Below the pieces are notes generated by a model, which saw nothing but the letters and a program-made list of their open reading frames with translations, ran no database searches and had not been told where the DNA came from. Position numbers and translations under genes: made by a program. 64,000 nucleotides of DNA from Liquidambar formosana (taxonomy: Eukaryota; Streptophyta; Magnoliopsida; Saxifragales; Altingiaceae), in assembly GCA_039720395.1 (NCBI GenBank), contig CM077821.1, positions 40,546,792 to 40,610,791 on the forward strand, given 5' to 3'. Below, one piece after another: positions 37,051-49,539 of this stretch. Position 1 is the stretch's first letter. Each line of letters starts with the position of its first letter.

Positions 37051-37741
37051 CCAAAAAGTTTAAATTTTATTTCCAATTGATGTAGCAGCGGTCAGATTTG
37101 TTCCTTTGAAACAATTATTTATTTAATTAAAATTTTAATTTTGCAGAAAAAAAAATGATTTGCCAAGTTGCCACATCTTTTAAGTAGATTTGGGCCAAAA
37201 AAAAAAGGGAGCTATGTAGCATTACTCATATGTAGAAATAAATGAAAAGAATTATTACAATGGATATGCATGTATAGAGGTGGTAAATGAAGTGGAAACT
37301 TGGCAAATCATTTTTTTTTTTTTTTTTTTTGCAAATCAATTAAAAATTTAATTAAATAGATAATTGTTTCTAATGAGCAAATCTGACGATTGCCACATTA
37401 ATTCGACAAAAAATTTAACCTTTTTGGTATTTTTCTTATATATATATATATATTATCTTTTAGTTGTTTATCAATAAATAAAAAAAAATCGAATGTGCTA
37501 GATGAGTGTGTTGGACTGATGAGTTATATGCATTTAACATGAAAGTTGTCATCCAATAAAGGTAATTATGGTATTTTAAAAAAAAATTGAGAGTGATTTA
37601 ATGGATTAATGGACGGAGGTTAAAGATGGAGTCTTTTTGTAGTTTATTTTGTAGAGCAGGAGTCTTAATGTAATTTCAAAAACATGAGCGGATGTATCTA
37701 TAATTGTCAGATTCTAAAAAGGGTCTTAATGTAATTTACCC
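36716..37741. mobile_element. 1.03-kb Mutator-like fold-back element
   Basis: Two arms of about 450 bp are inverted repeats of each other. The left begins GGGTAAATTACATTAAGAA; the right, reversed, begins GGGTAAATTACATTAAGAC. Each arm includes an (AT)n tract (about 37006-37045 and 37438-37451) and the middle at about 37150-37320 is A/T-rich. A 9-bp target duplication ATTAATTTA is exact (36707-36715, 37742-37750). Unit A at about 28025 reads GGTAAATTAATTTATTGC without the element, an empty site. No protein is encoded. Confidence 0.9.
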
Positions 37742-38490
37742 ATTAATTTATTACTAATGACCCCTAATATAGGGCTATTAGAGTGGCACACAACAAATTC
37801 AGGGACCCAGCAACAACACAATAATAATAACCTAGCAACCTTGTCCTAATTATTAATTGACATGTTTAATTACCTATCCAACAGAAAATGACTGAATTGG
37901 TATCCTTCAAGGATTGTTTGACAAGTCTTTTTTCTTCATTTTTTTTTTTTTTTTTTGGCTGGGTGTTGAGAAGTCTAATCCTTATAAGCTTGATCCAGGG
38001 ATTGTCGGCAACAACCCAAGAACGAAAAATGAGGACCCCTTGGAAGACTGGGTAAGAGCTGAAACATGGGTACTGATTAGACATTGTGTACTTATAATTA
38101 GTAATGCACAATCCAACCACAGGTGAGAGTACCACAGGTGAGAGTGCATTTAAGAAATGGTCACTGCTTTACACCCATGATGATTCAATGATTTTGAACC
38201 AGTTTATCCAACTTTTTCTGCCCCAAGATTTTTCCTCCTTTCAAAAAACATGGCAAACCTGTGGAACAAAACATCATGTGAATGTTCTGTCTGGGGTCCA
38301 TTTGTATTATTTATTATTTATTTATTAGAATTTGGTTTTTTTATTAATATTTAGATCAGTTAGTATAATAAACTGAATTTTTTTAATTAAAAAAAAAAAA
38401 AAAACCATTCCCCATTTTTGTGACTAACAAATGGGATATTAGACTGTGAAAATTGTTTTTATCAAAAGGTAAGTGGTAGTAACTATGGAG

Positions 38491-39015
38491 CAGATGACGG
38501 GAGTTGAGAGAGAGAGCAAATAGCAACAACCATATAATTTCTTTCACAAGATCAGAGACCTTAAACATGACTCATTTACTCATATGCGTAGGTTTCTATT
38601 AAAAGTATTTAAATTATCCTAAGTCTGGGTTCACCAGATTAATATTGTTAACTTTGTCATAAATTCCTAATCTTCAAGAAATACAATTTCATGTCTGGGC
38701 CCATTTTTTGGCTCTTAGTGAGATATTAATCTTGAACAGAAATATAGTCTATTCTTCATTTGGTTAAATTCATTCATTTTTTGTCAAATTCCTATTTGGT
38801 TCATTACTTGGTACAAAAGTGTCACGTATGATGCTTAACAAGTGGAAAATAGCATTTACTTTTGAGTCACATGGTTTGATTTGAGTTTTTGAAAGCAAGA
38901 AAACAGAGTTTCTCTTCGGTCAGCAGTTGATTTTTTTGATTTTGACTTTGATTTTTTGGTTTCACCTTCCCCTTTTGCCCATTGTTGTAGAGAAAAACTA
39001 CAAAGTTTGCAGATT

Positions 39016-39062
<47 letters not shown>

Positions 39063-39240
39063 GCCAATTAAGAAATAGGGCAATCAAAATGTCATTCACC
39101 AATAACTGCATTAGGCATAAACATTTAACCCCCCCAAAAAAAAAAAGAAAAAAGAAAAGAAAGAAAGAAAGAAAAAGCAAAAGCATAAGGCATAACTTTT
39201 TTGATCTTCTTCCTGTTGAGTTTTGAATTTTTTATTTTTT

Positions 39241-39272
<32 letters not shown>

Positions 39273-42200
39273 TTTAAAAAAAAACATCATTGTAAAGCGT
39301 TGAATCTTCTCACAAATTAACTTAGCTCTTAGGTGACATGTACCAACCCTATAAGGTGTATTAGTGGTTCGGAACTCGACTCCATGTGTGAAATTCGAAC
39401 TTTTCGAGAGGGAGAAATGGGTTGGGGGAGGGCAGGGGGTGGTTTGTTTGGTTTTACATGGGAGGTGCAGATAGGCTTGACAAAATTCTGTGTTTGATTC
39501 TCATAAAAGGTTGGATAAGCATCACAATAACAGCAAGAGAAGCCAAGGATATCCCACGTGTTGTGGGGTAGTGGTGGTGGTGTGGTGGTGGTGGTGTCCC
39601 TGTGGCTAGATCCCAAAAGGTTCGCTTTCAATAACCTGACTTTTAGATGGATTCTTACCCCATCTCGTACTCATAAAGTCCTTATAACATCTTCCTTGAA
39701 ATTTGAACCTTCCAACCTTTAATTCCCACTCGAGGTTAAAACATTTTTAACCAAGAGAAATGTTACGGTAAGCTGCGATGGTTGGACTGCCGCACTTCCA
39801 TTGATGCATGTATGACATAAGCATATAGATTTCACAATACATGTCACGCACGCACCAATGAATGCATGACAGATCAGCCTCCATGGTTGACCGTACCATC
39901 CCCTTTAACGTAACTTGTCGTATCAAAAAACTTCTGCGGTCTAAACGTGCAGGCATCATGCATGCTTTTAAGCGCGTGGAATACACCTTCAGTGATAGAG
40001 GGAGTGAAGTGCCCATATATCATTGGGCAGATGGATAAGGGCACTTGGCCTTCATGGATCGGGGCGTACTACACACACCTTGGTCTTTGGGTTTTTTATT
40101 GGGAGCGCTTGAGAAGCGGCTTTCTTAAAAATCATGGTTAGTGAAAGGAGACAACCAAAAAGCGGAAAAAGGAATAAAGCATGGGGGACGAAGTCTTTAG
40201 TTTTAGACTTTTTATAGGGAACTGGGGAGAGAAATCTTAATCGGTTGGGAATTTCCCATGCTGCAAAACTCCAAAATGAAAAAGTAAGGAAAAGAAATGA
40301 TAGAAAACGAAAGAAAGGGATTTTTGAGAATTAGATATTTAAATTATGTGTGTATGTGGCCTAAAATCAGATGATTAAAGCCCCCATGCCTATTTTCCCC
40401 CATTTTTTTTTTTTATCAAACGATAGAATATTTTTACAGACTTATTAAACCATGTATAAGTTGAAGTGGTGGTATTATAAGGCCTAGATTCATTCATATA
40501 CTTCTATATAATATGATAATATAAAGGGATAATACATAAGAAATGAGAAGAGGTTGGAAAGTATGCATCAAATCATAAAACAGAAAAGAAAAAGGAAAAA
40601 AAAAGAGAAAAAAAAAAAAAAAAAAAAGAGAGAAGATAAAGGGCATAAAAGCAATATAGGAAGTACAAAAGAGACTTATAACCAAAAAAATATGTTCAAA
40701 GGAGTGAAATATTTTATCTAAACTTCACTACTAAGTTTAGAATAAATTATGAAGTCTCCTGCAAAGTTTTGAAAATAGTACAATCTTTTCTTTGTTTCCA
40801 AGTTAAAATGAAATTTTTGGGTCTTACATTATATACATATATATAGGGTTAAGATCCTCCCTAGTGGCTGGATGGTCCACTCGAACCTGGACCATTCATG
40901 ACAGGTGAATCTCACTTCTCTACCCAATATATAATAACACCCACCTTCTCTAATTGACAATTTCGTGACTTTTCTGAAATTTTTTTTTATCCCTTTAACC
41001 ACAATTGTCCTAATTATCATAGAATAATTTCAAAAAGTAATAGACTCTTCTCAAACGAACATCCCAAAGGCCTTGCACTATCCATTAAAATGTTCTTTAA
41101 TTATTTATTAATATTGAATATTTGAGAGTTGGAAAAAAATAATCATCATCATTCATATACCTGTATAATTATTACATTTTAGTTATTATATATTTTAAAA
41201 ATATATATTTTGCTAGGTTTACTATATGTCTTTGAAAGGGGACATTATACCAAACCAAGGAAACGTTAAATAGCCACTATGGCCACCATAATACATCTTT
41301 TTCGTCGCTTTCAAATCAAATGCTGCCGCCATGAATGTGACTGTCACTGATATGAGATTTATTGATCCACCTTGCATTGTAAATGAATGAATTTATGTTG
41401 CTATTTCAAAATGATTAACCCCAAACACCCCCTCCCACCCCCAAAAAAAAAAAAAGAAAAAAAAAGTCATGTTCGAGTTCTAATATGGAGTTCGAATGTT
41501 CAATTGAAAAAAATAGAGTATCTCACCTTTTCTTCCGAGCATTGATATTTAACTGGAAACTTTATCCTTGAGATAACTATATCTTCACGTGTGTAGAACA
41601 TGCCACCTGCCAATAAATGAGAGGTAAGTTTAAAAATAACATGAAAGATGTATGATATTCAACTTAACATAAGAGCTAGATTGATTAATGGGGATCTTTT
41701 TCTCTGCTGCGTTAATCGTTTCTTGTTATTGTGCATTGATTGGTGTTTGTTACGTGTTGCCAAACCACAAAATATTCTAGACACACTCCTTCACTTTATT
41801 CATCCAATTCTAATCTTATAACCAACATCATAATAAAGGTGGACCTTTTTCGCATCCAACCATCCTCAGGTCATTTGTTTCCCATGAATTCTATGACATT
41901 AAATCTCCAACTGGGAAAATATTAATCTCCTATGAAATTCCCATTCTCATTGAAAAAAAAAAAAATTTTCTGAAATCATCAGTTGTTCGGAGATAAGAAA
42001 GTTTCAGTGATATACTCACCCTCATCATCACTCGCTCCCTCTCTTTCTGTCCACTCAGGTCTTAATCATGTCTAACAGGGTACAATACAAAATGGTCTGT
42101 CTCATCATCGGGTGGGAATCTTATCATAATTATTTCAAAATGTTAAAAAAAAAAAACAAACAGGCATGCATATTTAATTATATATTTCCATAACCTAGCC

Positions 42201-44580
42201 TTTCATAAAGTTATAGTTAGGCCAAATTGGTTTGTCAGATTAAGACAGGCTTCATTCTATTAGCTATACGTGCAAGAGTGGTTCAAAGATGTCTTATCTT
42301 AATGCTAATCTAAAAATGAAGAGTGCTGCTTAAAGTTTACATAGGTCTAAGTTCAACCTGTGTAGCTTCTAAGTTTGGACCTGTCTTGGTCATTGTAAGG
42401 GGTAACTAAACCAAATATAAACAGAAACTAGAATCAATACATATTGAATCAATAATAAGATCTCAAACTGAAACATTTATATAGAGCAAATGCCATTTTA
42501 AAGATTTATGAAATATTGAACTGAATAAGAATCAAAAGAAATTGTCAAAGAAATATCCGGAAACTTTATCAAATTCCAAAACTTCGCTCCATGCATACAC
42601 CTGATACAGAATAAAGGGGTCCATGTTCAATAAATTAGACTGGTATTATTTCTATAAAAATCTAAGCAATCCACTCTGTGACCAAGAAAACTTGGGATAA
42701 CAAAATCTCACTTAATGCTCAGTTTGGCTACCAATACAGATTTCTTTTCTTATATCCATCTTCTCCAATAATCATAGAAAGTGTATAAGCAGTTTAAGTA
42801 AACAATATGAAAGAAACATGCATCATAAATTATAAAGAAAAGAACCCAATAAGATGTTTTTTTGATAAATAGAACCCAATAAGATGTTACCATGGAAACA
42901 GAACACTTTTAGCAAATAATGCACATCAACATATTCAGTTTTAAATGATGCATTCATCTAACATTTCTGAGAGCATCGTCAAAGTACATCTTTGGTTGAT
43001 GCCAAGAAAGCTGATTTGATTTCATTGCCATGCCATTTATACACAACCAGTCACAAAATCTGTGTCATATCTAACAATTGAAATCAACTTCCAAAGTTTC
43101 TTTCCTGTATGACTAAAAAATAAAACATATGGCCCTTCCACATCCAGATCCTAGTCCCACGTCAGGGTTCTGCTGTTCATGTAATTGGAAAAATCCCATG
43201 TGAGTTCTGAGTGCACCACAGGTAAGAAGAGAAGCTAAAGAATGCACACCACTGGTAAGAAGAGAAGCTAATGAGCTGCCATAGACTACCAAATATAATA
43301 CAACGTATTATGGTTAAGGAGAAGAAAGCTTAATTATACAATGAAATGTACAAGAGGCTCTATTGCCCCATGGGAACCATGTTGCAATGAAATTAATGGA
43401 CATCTACATTCCAATACTTATCGTTCATGACATTCACTTAATAGAACATTCCACAGAGGTTATTGACATTTACAGAAGTTATTGAAATAATAATAATCTG
43501 TACTCAGTATTTAGCAATTGAACCACCCAATGCTTGCCCCACTCCCAATCTAATAAAGGCAATTAATAGATACGGGCAGCTATACAGGTATTACAGTCAT
43601 CCAAAAATAACATTATCCCAAACGTAAAAATACCTTAAGATCATAAATGTCTTATATTCCAAACTTTTCTTTATGCTTAGATCACACTATAAAAAATAAA
43701 AATAAAATAAAATTTCAGGTTCAGTTGCCAAATGCCTGACAATTGAGAATCATGAGCAAGAATCATGGAAGAAAGGTTGCAAGTACTCTGGTTTAGTAGC
43801 TAATTGAGAAGGGCAGAGGACGTGCAGGGAAATATATTGTATTTATTTATTTATTTTGTTTTTTTGGGGGGTGGGGATGTGATGACTCTAAACGTAGACC
43901 AACAACTAAAGCATGAAGAAGAGGTACTGGTAAAGGAGATGAGCTGATTGTGACACAGACAGTGAGAAGGGTATCGATGTATTCTTTCAGTCTTTCTTCC
44001 CTACTTCAGCCTGGAGAGAAGCATCAATGAAATTCTCCACACAACTGGGTGAGGCCACAAATGGATCATGGTGCTTTTCCTCTAGCTAACAACGATCCAG
44101 CCTTACTCACAAAAGGGTATCCTGTCTCAAGATGTTTGTAATAAATCAAAAAGGTAATGGAAAGGGGCTCCCAGCATGTTAATGCTAACTAAATTCCATG
44201 TTATTTGTTTATTTTTATTTTTAAAGAGCAAAAAATCAATGTAAGATACAAGACAAATGTTAAATATATAGCGAGGTGGTAAAGAACAGGCAAGGAAGCT
44301 TTCACTCAGCAACTTTTATCAATATAAGCGTATGGCATTCAAAGCATGAAGAGGTCAAATAGACAGATAAGTTACCAACTGAGAAGCCCATTATCTAGGA
44401 AAAGCCTGAAAAAAACAAAGCATAGACACAGAAATCTTCTTCACTGGCAAGGGATGATGCCAATTAGATAATCATAAAAAACTGAGAAACAGAATTGCAA
44501 TGACACATGATCAACACCAGCTAGGCCCATTCCCTTCCACAAAAGGAATTTTAGAAGTGCTGCAAGGACAAACAGAAGGC
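38491..44580. other. Intergenic, no supported gene
   Basis: AT-rich with an (AT)n tract at 39019-39061, A/T homopolymer zones (39134-39180, 39225-39285, 40590-40627), and short direct repeats (42840-42890 around AGAACCCAATAAGATGTT; 43222-43270 around AAGAAGAGAAGCTAA). Open frames at 39329-39631 and 39747-40016 show no conserved motif and are not proposed as genes. Confidence 0.55.
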
Positions 44581-44930
44581 ACAAAATGGAAAAATAGAAA
44601 ATAAAAATAGGTTGAGGCAGTGAGGGAAGATGTGATGACATGATTTAATGGAAGATATAGCCCTAGATAGAGCTGAATGGTGAAGAATGATTCATGAAGC
44701 CAACCCCAAGAAGTTAGAAACTTGTTGAGGCATTTTAAAGGAAGGGTGCCAAAAAGAGAATAGGTTGAGGTGGCAAGAATAAAATAAGTCCATGGTATAA
44801 TAGAAAACATGGCACTAGATATAGTGGACAAAGGATTCACATAGCCAACCCTGAGTGGTTGGGACATAAGTAAGCTATGTTGTGTAGAGGTACTTTTATA
44901 ATGAAGAAATGGAGTAAGCAAATCCCCCTA
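44580..44930 (+). mobile_element. Two decayed non-LTR reverse-transcriptase C-terminal fragments
   Basis: In one plus-strand frame 44655-44720 gives IALDRAEW, a stop, then RMIHEANPKKL. At about 44808-44875 a second unit reads NMALDIVDKGFT, a stop, PTLSGWD. Both resemble the end of plant RTE/LINE-type polymerases (MALDRAEWRxRIHVADPxxxG). AATAGGTTGAGG precedes each unit (44607, 44759), so the fragment is itself duplicated. It is inactive, and the call rests on motif recall. Confidence 0.5.
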
Positions 44931-46499
44931 CTAAATAGTAAATAGTCACAAAAGCCTTAAACAATAACAACTACGATAACAACAGCAGCTGCATCAACGC
45001 CAACTGATATGCACAAGACAGGGACTAAAATCATATATGCACTCATCAACCCTAAACTAAAGACAACAAGACAGGTACAAGAGTAAAGGTATGTATAGGT
45101 GTTCCATGGTACAAAATTTCCTCCTTGTATTTTATATATGAATTTATCTACAAATCCATTGATGGAGAAGATATGTTATAGTGGCATTTCATTAAATCCT
45201 AAAACTGATCCTGTACTACTGTTTGTGCTGATGGCTCCAATTTTCCATAATTGATGCTTTCAAGATGATGGAATAGCACCTTCAAATTCTAAGTAAAATA
45301 TAATGGAATCATGCAACTTTTATTATCATTTTTAAGCTAACCAAAACAAAGATATAGCCAGAGTTACACAACAACTTTTTTTCAAAAAGAAGTCCTTGTT
45401 TTTAATATTATTATTGCTGCTTCCACTAAGTATAATATATGCATGCCTGCCTTGTATTACCTATGAGGCTATGATACAACATGAACAAAAAAAATTAAGA
45501 ATCTTTGATTAAACCGCTGACATTATTTATGATGAACAAGCACTCTATAGTTGTAGATGGTTCAGCATGGAACAGGTGTTTTTCAAGTATTTATAAAATA
45601 TGACAGGGAGACAGATGAGACAGACAGGAGAGAACGAAGTGGGGAAGAGAGAGAGGAAGAGAGGAGGGAGGGGGAGAGGATGCTGTCAATTAAGTTGGAA
45701 AGTCCAAGCATCGGCAACTTGGCATTTAGAGTTTGGATTTGTTGTTAATATATTTCTTGGGAAAGTAGCAATCTGAAAAAAATGCAATCATGTTAGTAGA
45801 TATCAAAGGTGTAATTGTTGTGGTTGAAAGAAAAAGGGGAAGAGAGAAGAAGAGGGGGGGGGGGGGCGGATGTCTTCTAGGGTCAGATTTTGTTACCAAG
45901 TTCCTCCACAAACAATGAAGAAAATCATTCATGCCTGGTTTGAAAGATACTTGATTTATAAAAAGAACTCAAAAGAAGACCTATAATGGGTTTATTGAAA
46001 AGATGGCATCTTGTTTCCTTTCCTATGAATAAAATAAATAGGAAAAAAACTAACAATATAAAATTCCTAATTTCATTGCACTGTTAACAAGTATCCTAAT
46101 AAAACCCCACATTTCCTTGCCCAAATGACACCCTTGAGATGGACATATACAGCCAACGAGGATAATCATGTGAAAAACTCGCACACAGGTCAAAAAATTG
46201 TGGATCTCATAGATTCAGACACACCAAAGATTCTAGTCCAACACCTCCAAATGAGAAAAACAGTATATCTAAAATGCATTTTTTTCCCTTCCAGGAACAG
46301 TATAACTAAAATGCTGATATATGCATTCTTGACTTCGTTTTCATAACTAAATTAGTTGATGTATATCACTACTTTCTTCTTTTAAGGTTTATTGTCATTG
46401 AATATTTGTAAGAGAGATCATATAGGTGTAGCTTTGTTGATTTTGTAAAAGTCGCTTTTATAGATTCATGAATTTTGTATCCAAAATATTAGCCAAATC

Positions 46500-46785
46500 C
46501 TCAATTCCAAAGTTTTGAAGGCCAGGCACATCCATCCAGCTACAAGATTCATACCTGCACCAATACCCGCATATGAAAGCTCCATAACTGAAATCAATAG
46601 GTATATGAGGAAAATCTCCTCATTTCAATAACTATTCAGCAAGTCCAAGTTTTTAAGGTTGAACACATCCAACTACTAGATTCATAGCTGCACCAATACC
46701 CGCGTATCAGAGCTCTATAAGTGAAATCATCAGGTTTACAAGTAAAGTCTCCTCATTTCAATAAATACTCACCAAGGAATAGAGG
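46500..46785. repeat. Tandem repeat, two units of about 140 bp
   Basis: Units at about 46500-46638 and 46639-46779 share ATTCATANCTGCACCAATAC, the CTGAAATCA-like middle and TCTCCTCATTTCAATAA. Moderately diverged. Confidence 0.8.
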
Positions 46786-46887
46786 TTGAAAATGTGAAGC
46801 AAGGCATTAGGACTGCCTAATGTTTGGGCATAAGCATCCCATTTCCTCATTCTTTTAAACATATAAATTACCAGGCTGCATGTGCCA

Positions 46888-47493
46888 ATGTTTTTAAAGG
46901 CGAAAGCGTTAAGCAAGGTGTTTTACTCCTTGCAAAGCAAGGCGTAAGCCTCAAGGCACAAGGCGCAAGCCTTTCAATTAGTAATTTTCATTTTAAAAAG
47001 AGAGGGAGAAAACAAAAAGTAATAGCATTTTGAAAATTAATAAATACCACAAAGATTAAAAAAGCATACAAACATTTTTGGGACATTTAAAATCATAGTA
47101 GTATAGTTATTTAAAGATAAAGGTTCATATTACATAATGGATTAAGTTATACAAAATTTGTACATAAACATGTAAGAAAAATTCTAAACATAATTCTACT
47201 AATATATACATGGGTTGATATAAAATGCATAAAAATAAATTAAACGTGGTTGAAACTTATTTAATGCAATCAAATAGCAAAAAAAAAAAAAAAAAAGAAT
47301 TAAATCAAAAGGTTTAACAGAAGGTCACATGAGGCGTATGCTTGATTTGCTACGGCGTAAAAAGTGCACATCTGACTATGCCTCAGCTAGTGAGGCATAT
47401 GCCTAATGAGAGCCTTGCTTAATTTTTTAAGCCTCAACGCATTTTCAAACAGCCTTGCCCCAAAGCAAGCCTCAAAAGAGCTTTTTAAAACAA
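46888..47493. mobile_element. Candidate TIR element with GGCGTAAGCCTCAAGGC interior
   Basis: The left end ATGTTTTTAAAGGCG and the reversed right end TTGTTTTAAAAAGCT are inverted. Sub-terminal AGGCG/GCCTT motifs recur in both orientations (46910-46975, 47331-47475). Flanks TGCATGTGCCA and TGCATGCACCA may be an imperfect target duplication. Non-coding, superfamily uncertain. Confidence 0.45.
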
Positions 47494-48481
47494 TGCATGC
47501 ACCATAAAGAGTAGAGATGTGTCCCTTGCCACTCATTTTACAACATACAAAAACTGAACATCCACCATATACATCATATGATTGTTATATTTGGCATAAC
47601 TTTTGGTTTTATATTATGTCAATATCAGTAAGACTTTAGGGGGTTTTCCTAATGCATAGAATCAAAAGTGTTGGGTCGACATTGAAGTGTTGTAATTGGT
47701 TGGATCAAGATGTCAAGATCCTGTTACAGGGCCAATATTTCTAATCCACGGTGTCTCTTAAGCATATAGAATCAATGTGTTGGCTTGAAATCAAAGAGCT
47801 TATGAAAGTACAGGCTTGTGCAGATCTAAGAAACATCATGATCTCTATAGATAATTATGGGATTCTAGATCAAGTAATCAAGAAGATTTGATTTACCTAG
47901 GTTACTCAGTAGAGATGCAGTGAAATGAGGAATTGACTTTCAATAAGTCTCCTTCCATTTGAGTTAAATATAACATTACTTTAAAAAGCATAATGGTTTT
48001 ATGCATGTAGACTCATCTCAGAGAAAGGTCCAAAGAAAATGCCAGAAGATTTAGTGTTTCGACTCGCACCTTAAGTTCAAATGCGATTCACATGCAATAG
48101 GCCCAAGGCATGTGCCTCAGACATTAAACAGGAGCAAATTTTAATTCATAGCATTAAGCCTTAAACTACATCTTTCCTTTGTTGCATTTTATTTTAATTC
48201 TATTATATTATTTTTGTTTATTTATTTTAATTTTTTATTCTTTTGCTAATTATTCCTTTTAGTTTATTAAAACTATTTTAATTTTTGGAAATATTGTTCA
48301 AAATTTTTCCTTGCATTATAATTTTCTATGTTTAAGTTTTCTATAGATTGAAACCTTTGTGTGAATATTTAAAATTTAATTATGTTAAGGTTCTAAAGAC
48401 CGAGTAAAACTGTCTCCTTTTTCCCACATGGAGTCTTTCCTTCTGAGTTAACCGCCAACAAACTGCACCATCACAAAAGTA

Positions 48482-48629
48482 AATTCCCATATTAGAATCC
48501 TAACACTGAAAATATAACGAATCAATACGAAAGCTACTAAATTCCCATATTAGAATCCTAACACTATGAAAATATAACCAATCAATACGAAAGCTACTAA
48601 AATCCCATATTTAGAATCCTAACACTATC
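48482..48629. repeat. Tandem repeat, 2.5 units of about 60 bp
   Basis: The unit contains ATTCCCATATTAGAATCCTA and AATCAATACGAAAGCTACTA. Units one and two differ at a few positions, and the third is partial. Confidence 0.9.
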
Positions 48630-49254
48630 AATTGAAATAAACCATCACATACCTAAATTAGCTAGACATCATCTAGAAAATATTGCAAAAAGGAAAAAGT
48701 TCCAACAAATCACTATATCATAAAAGTAATACAGCAACCACTACAACTAACTATTTGGATTTATTAATAAAGCAAACCGATAACAATATCATGGTATAGG
48801 GGATTAAGCATGATTACTTACAGATCAACCATTCATGCCCAAGTAAACGTTAATGAAAATTTCAAATATAGACACAAGAGACATGACTCCTGAATAAAAG
48901 AGCCCAAAGCATGATATTTTAGTCTCGCATTTGAGGTACCAGGTTGCAGAGGTTAAATATGAGGGAGTTCTGTTTAAACCTTGCTTCAATGAGAGTTGGA
49001 GATCTAACACACATGACAAAACCTAACTATTTGAATATTTAATGGAAAGTTTCCTCAAGGTGAAACCTTGACATTAACACTACACACATCTCAAAACAAT
49101 GCTATTTACCACTCTAATAGATAGAAATTATATCCAAAATAAGATTAGTCATCTGACCGAAAGTTGCTATGTGATCTATTAAAATAAACTATTAATAAAA
49201 ATTACTTCCAAAACTTGGAACTCTAGAATTATGAACAATAATGAAATCTTGAAT

Positions 49255-49392
49255 CCCAAGGGATAACTCAGTTGGCAACGAACAGAGATTCTCGCAGACC
49301 TTGGGCTTACTGGTCCATGTAGGTTGCGGGTCTTGCAAGGGACCGGGGTTTACTAGTAAGGGGCTCCTCATCACCAAAATATTAAAAAAAAA
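49255..49392 (+). mobile_element. SINE-like retroposon (candidate)
   Basis: GGGATAACTCAGTTGGCAAC at about 49259 resembles a tRNA box A region. A GC-rich body follows with GGTTGCGGGTCTTGCAAGGG as a box-B-like part, and an A-rich tail (ATTAAAAAAAAAAAA) ends it. No clear target duplication. The GC-rich composition stands out from the A-rich surroundings. Confidence 0.5.
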
Positions 49393-49539
49393 AAAAGGAA
49401 AAAGATTTTAGGATCCACATTATGACACCTATACAATGAGCAGAATTTATATTTCAGAAAGACCCCCCCCCTCTTCCAAAGCCATAAAAAATAATGTCGT
49501 GACAGCAAGAAACCCAAGACTATATTAAATCCAACCGAT

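Larger units (their letters stand above)
31110..38490. repeat. Tandem duplication unit B
   Basis: The counterpart of unit A, enlarged by several insertions that unit A lacks: 31126-32007, 33857-34270, 36137-36492 and 36716-37741. It has also lost about 75 bp around 32641, relative to 24595-24670 in unit A. No intact gene is seen. Frames such as 35769-36074 are not conserved in unit A beyond its first part. Confidence 0.85.

Noticed and set aside
39329..39631. 100-residue minus-strand frame
   Set aside because: Low-complexity Thr/Pro and His content, no start context or conserved motif.
44511..44921. 136-residue minus-strand frame
   Set aside because: Antisense to the reverse-transcriptase remnants, which explain the sequence better.
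49259..49335. tRNA gene
   Set aside because: The box A-like part is good, but no cloverleaf with acceptor stem can be formed and an A-rich tail follows; read as SINE-like.
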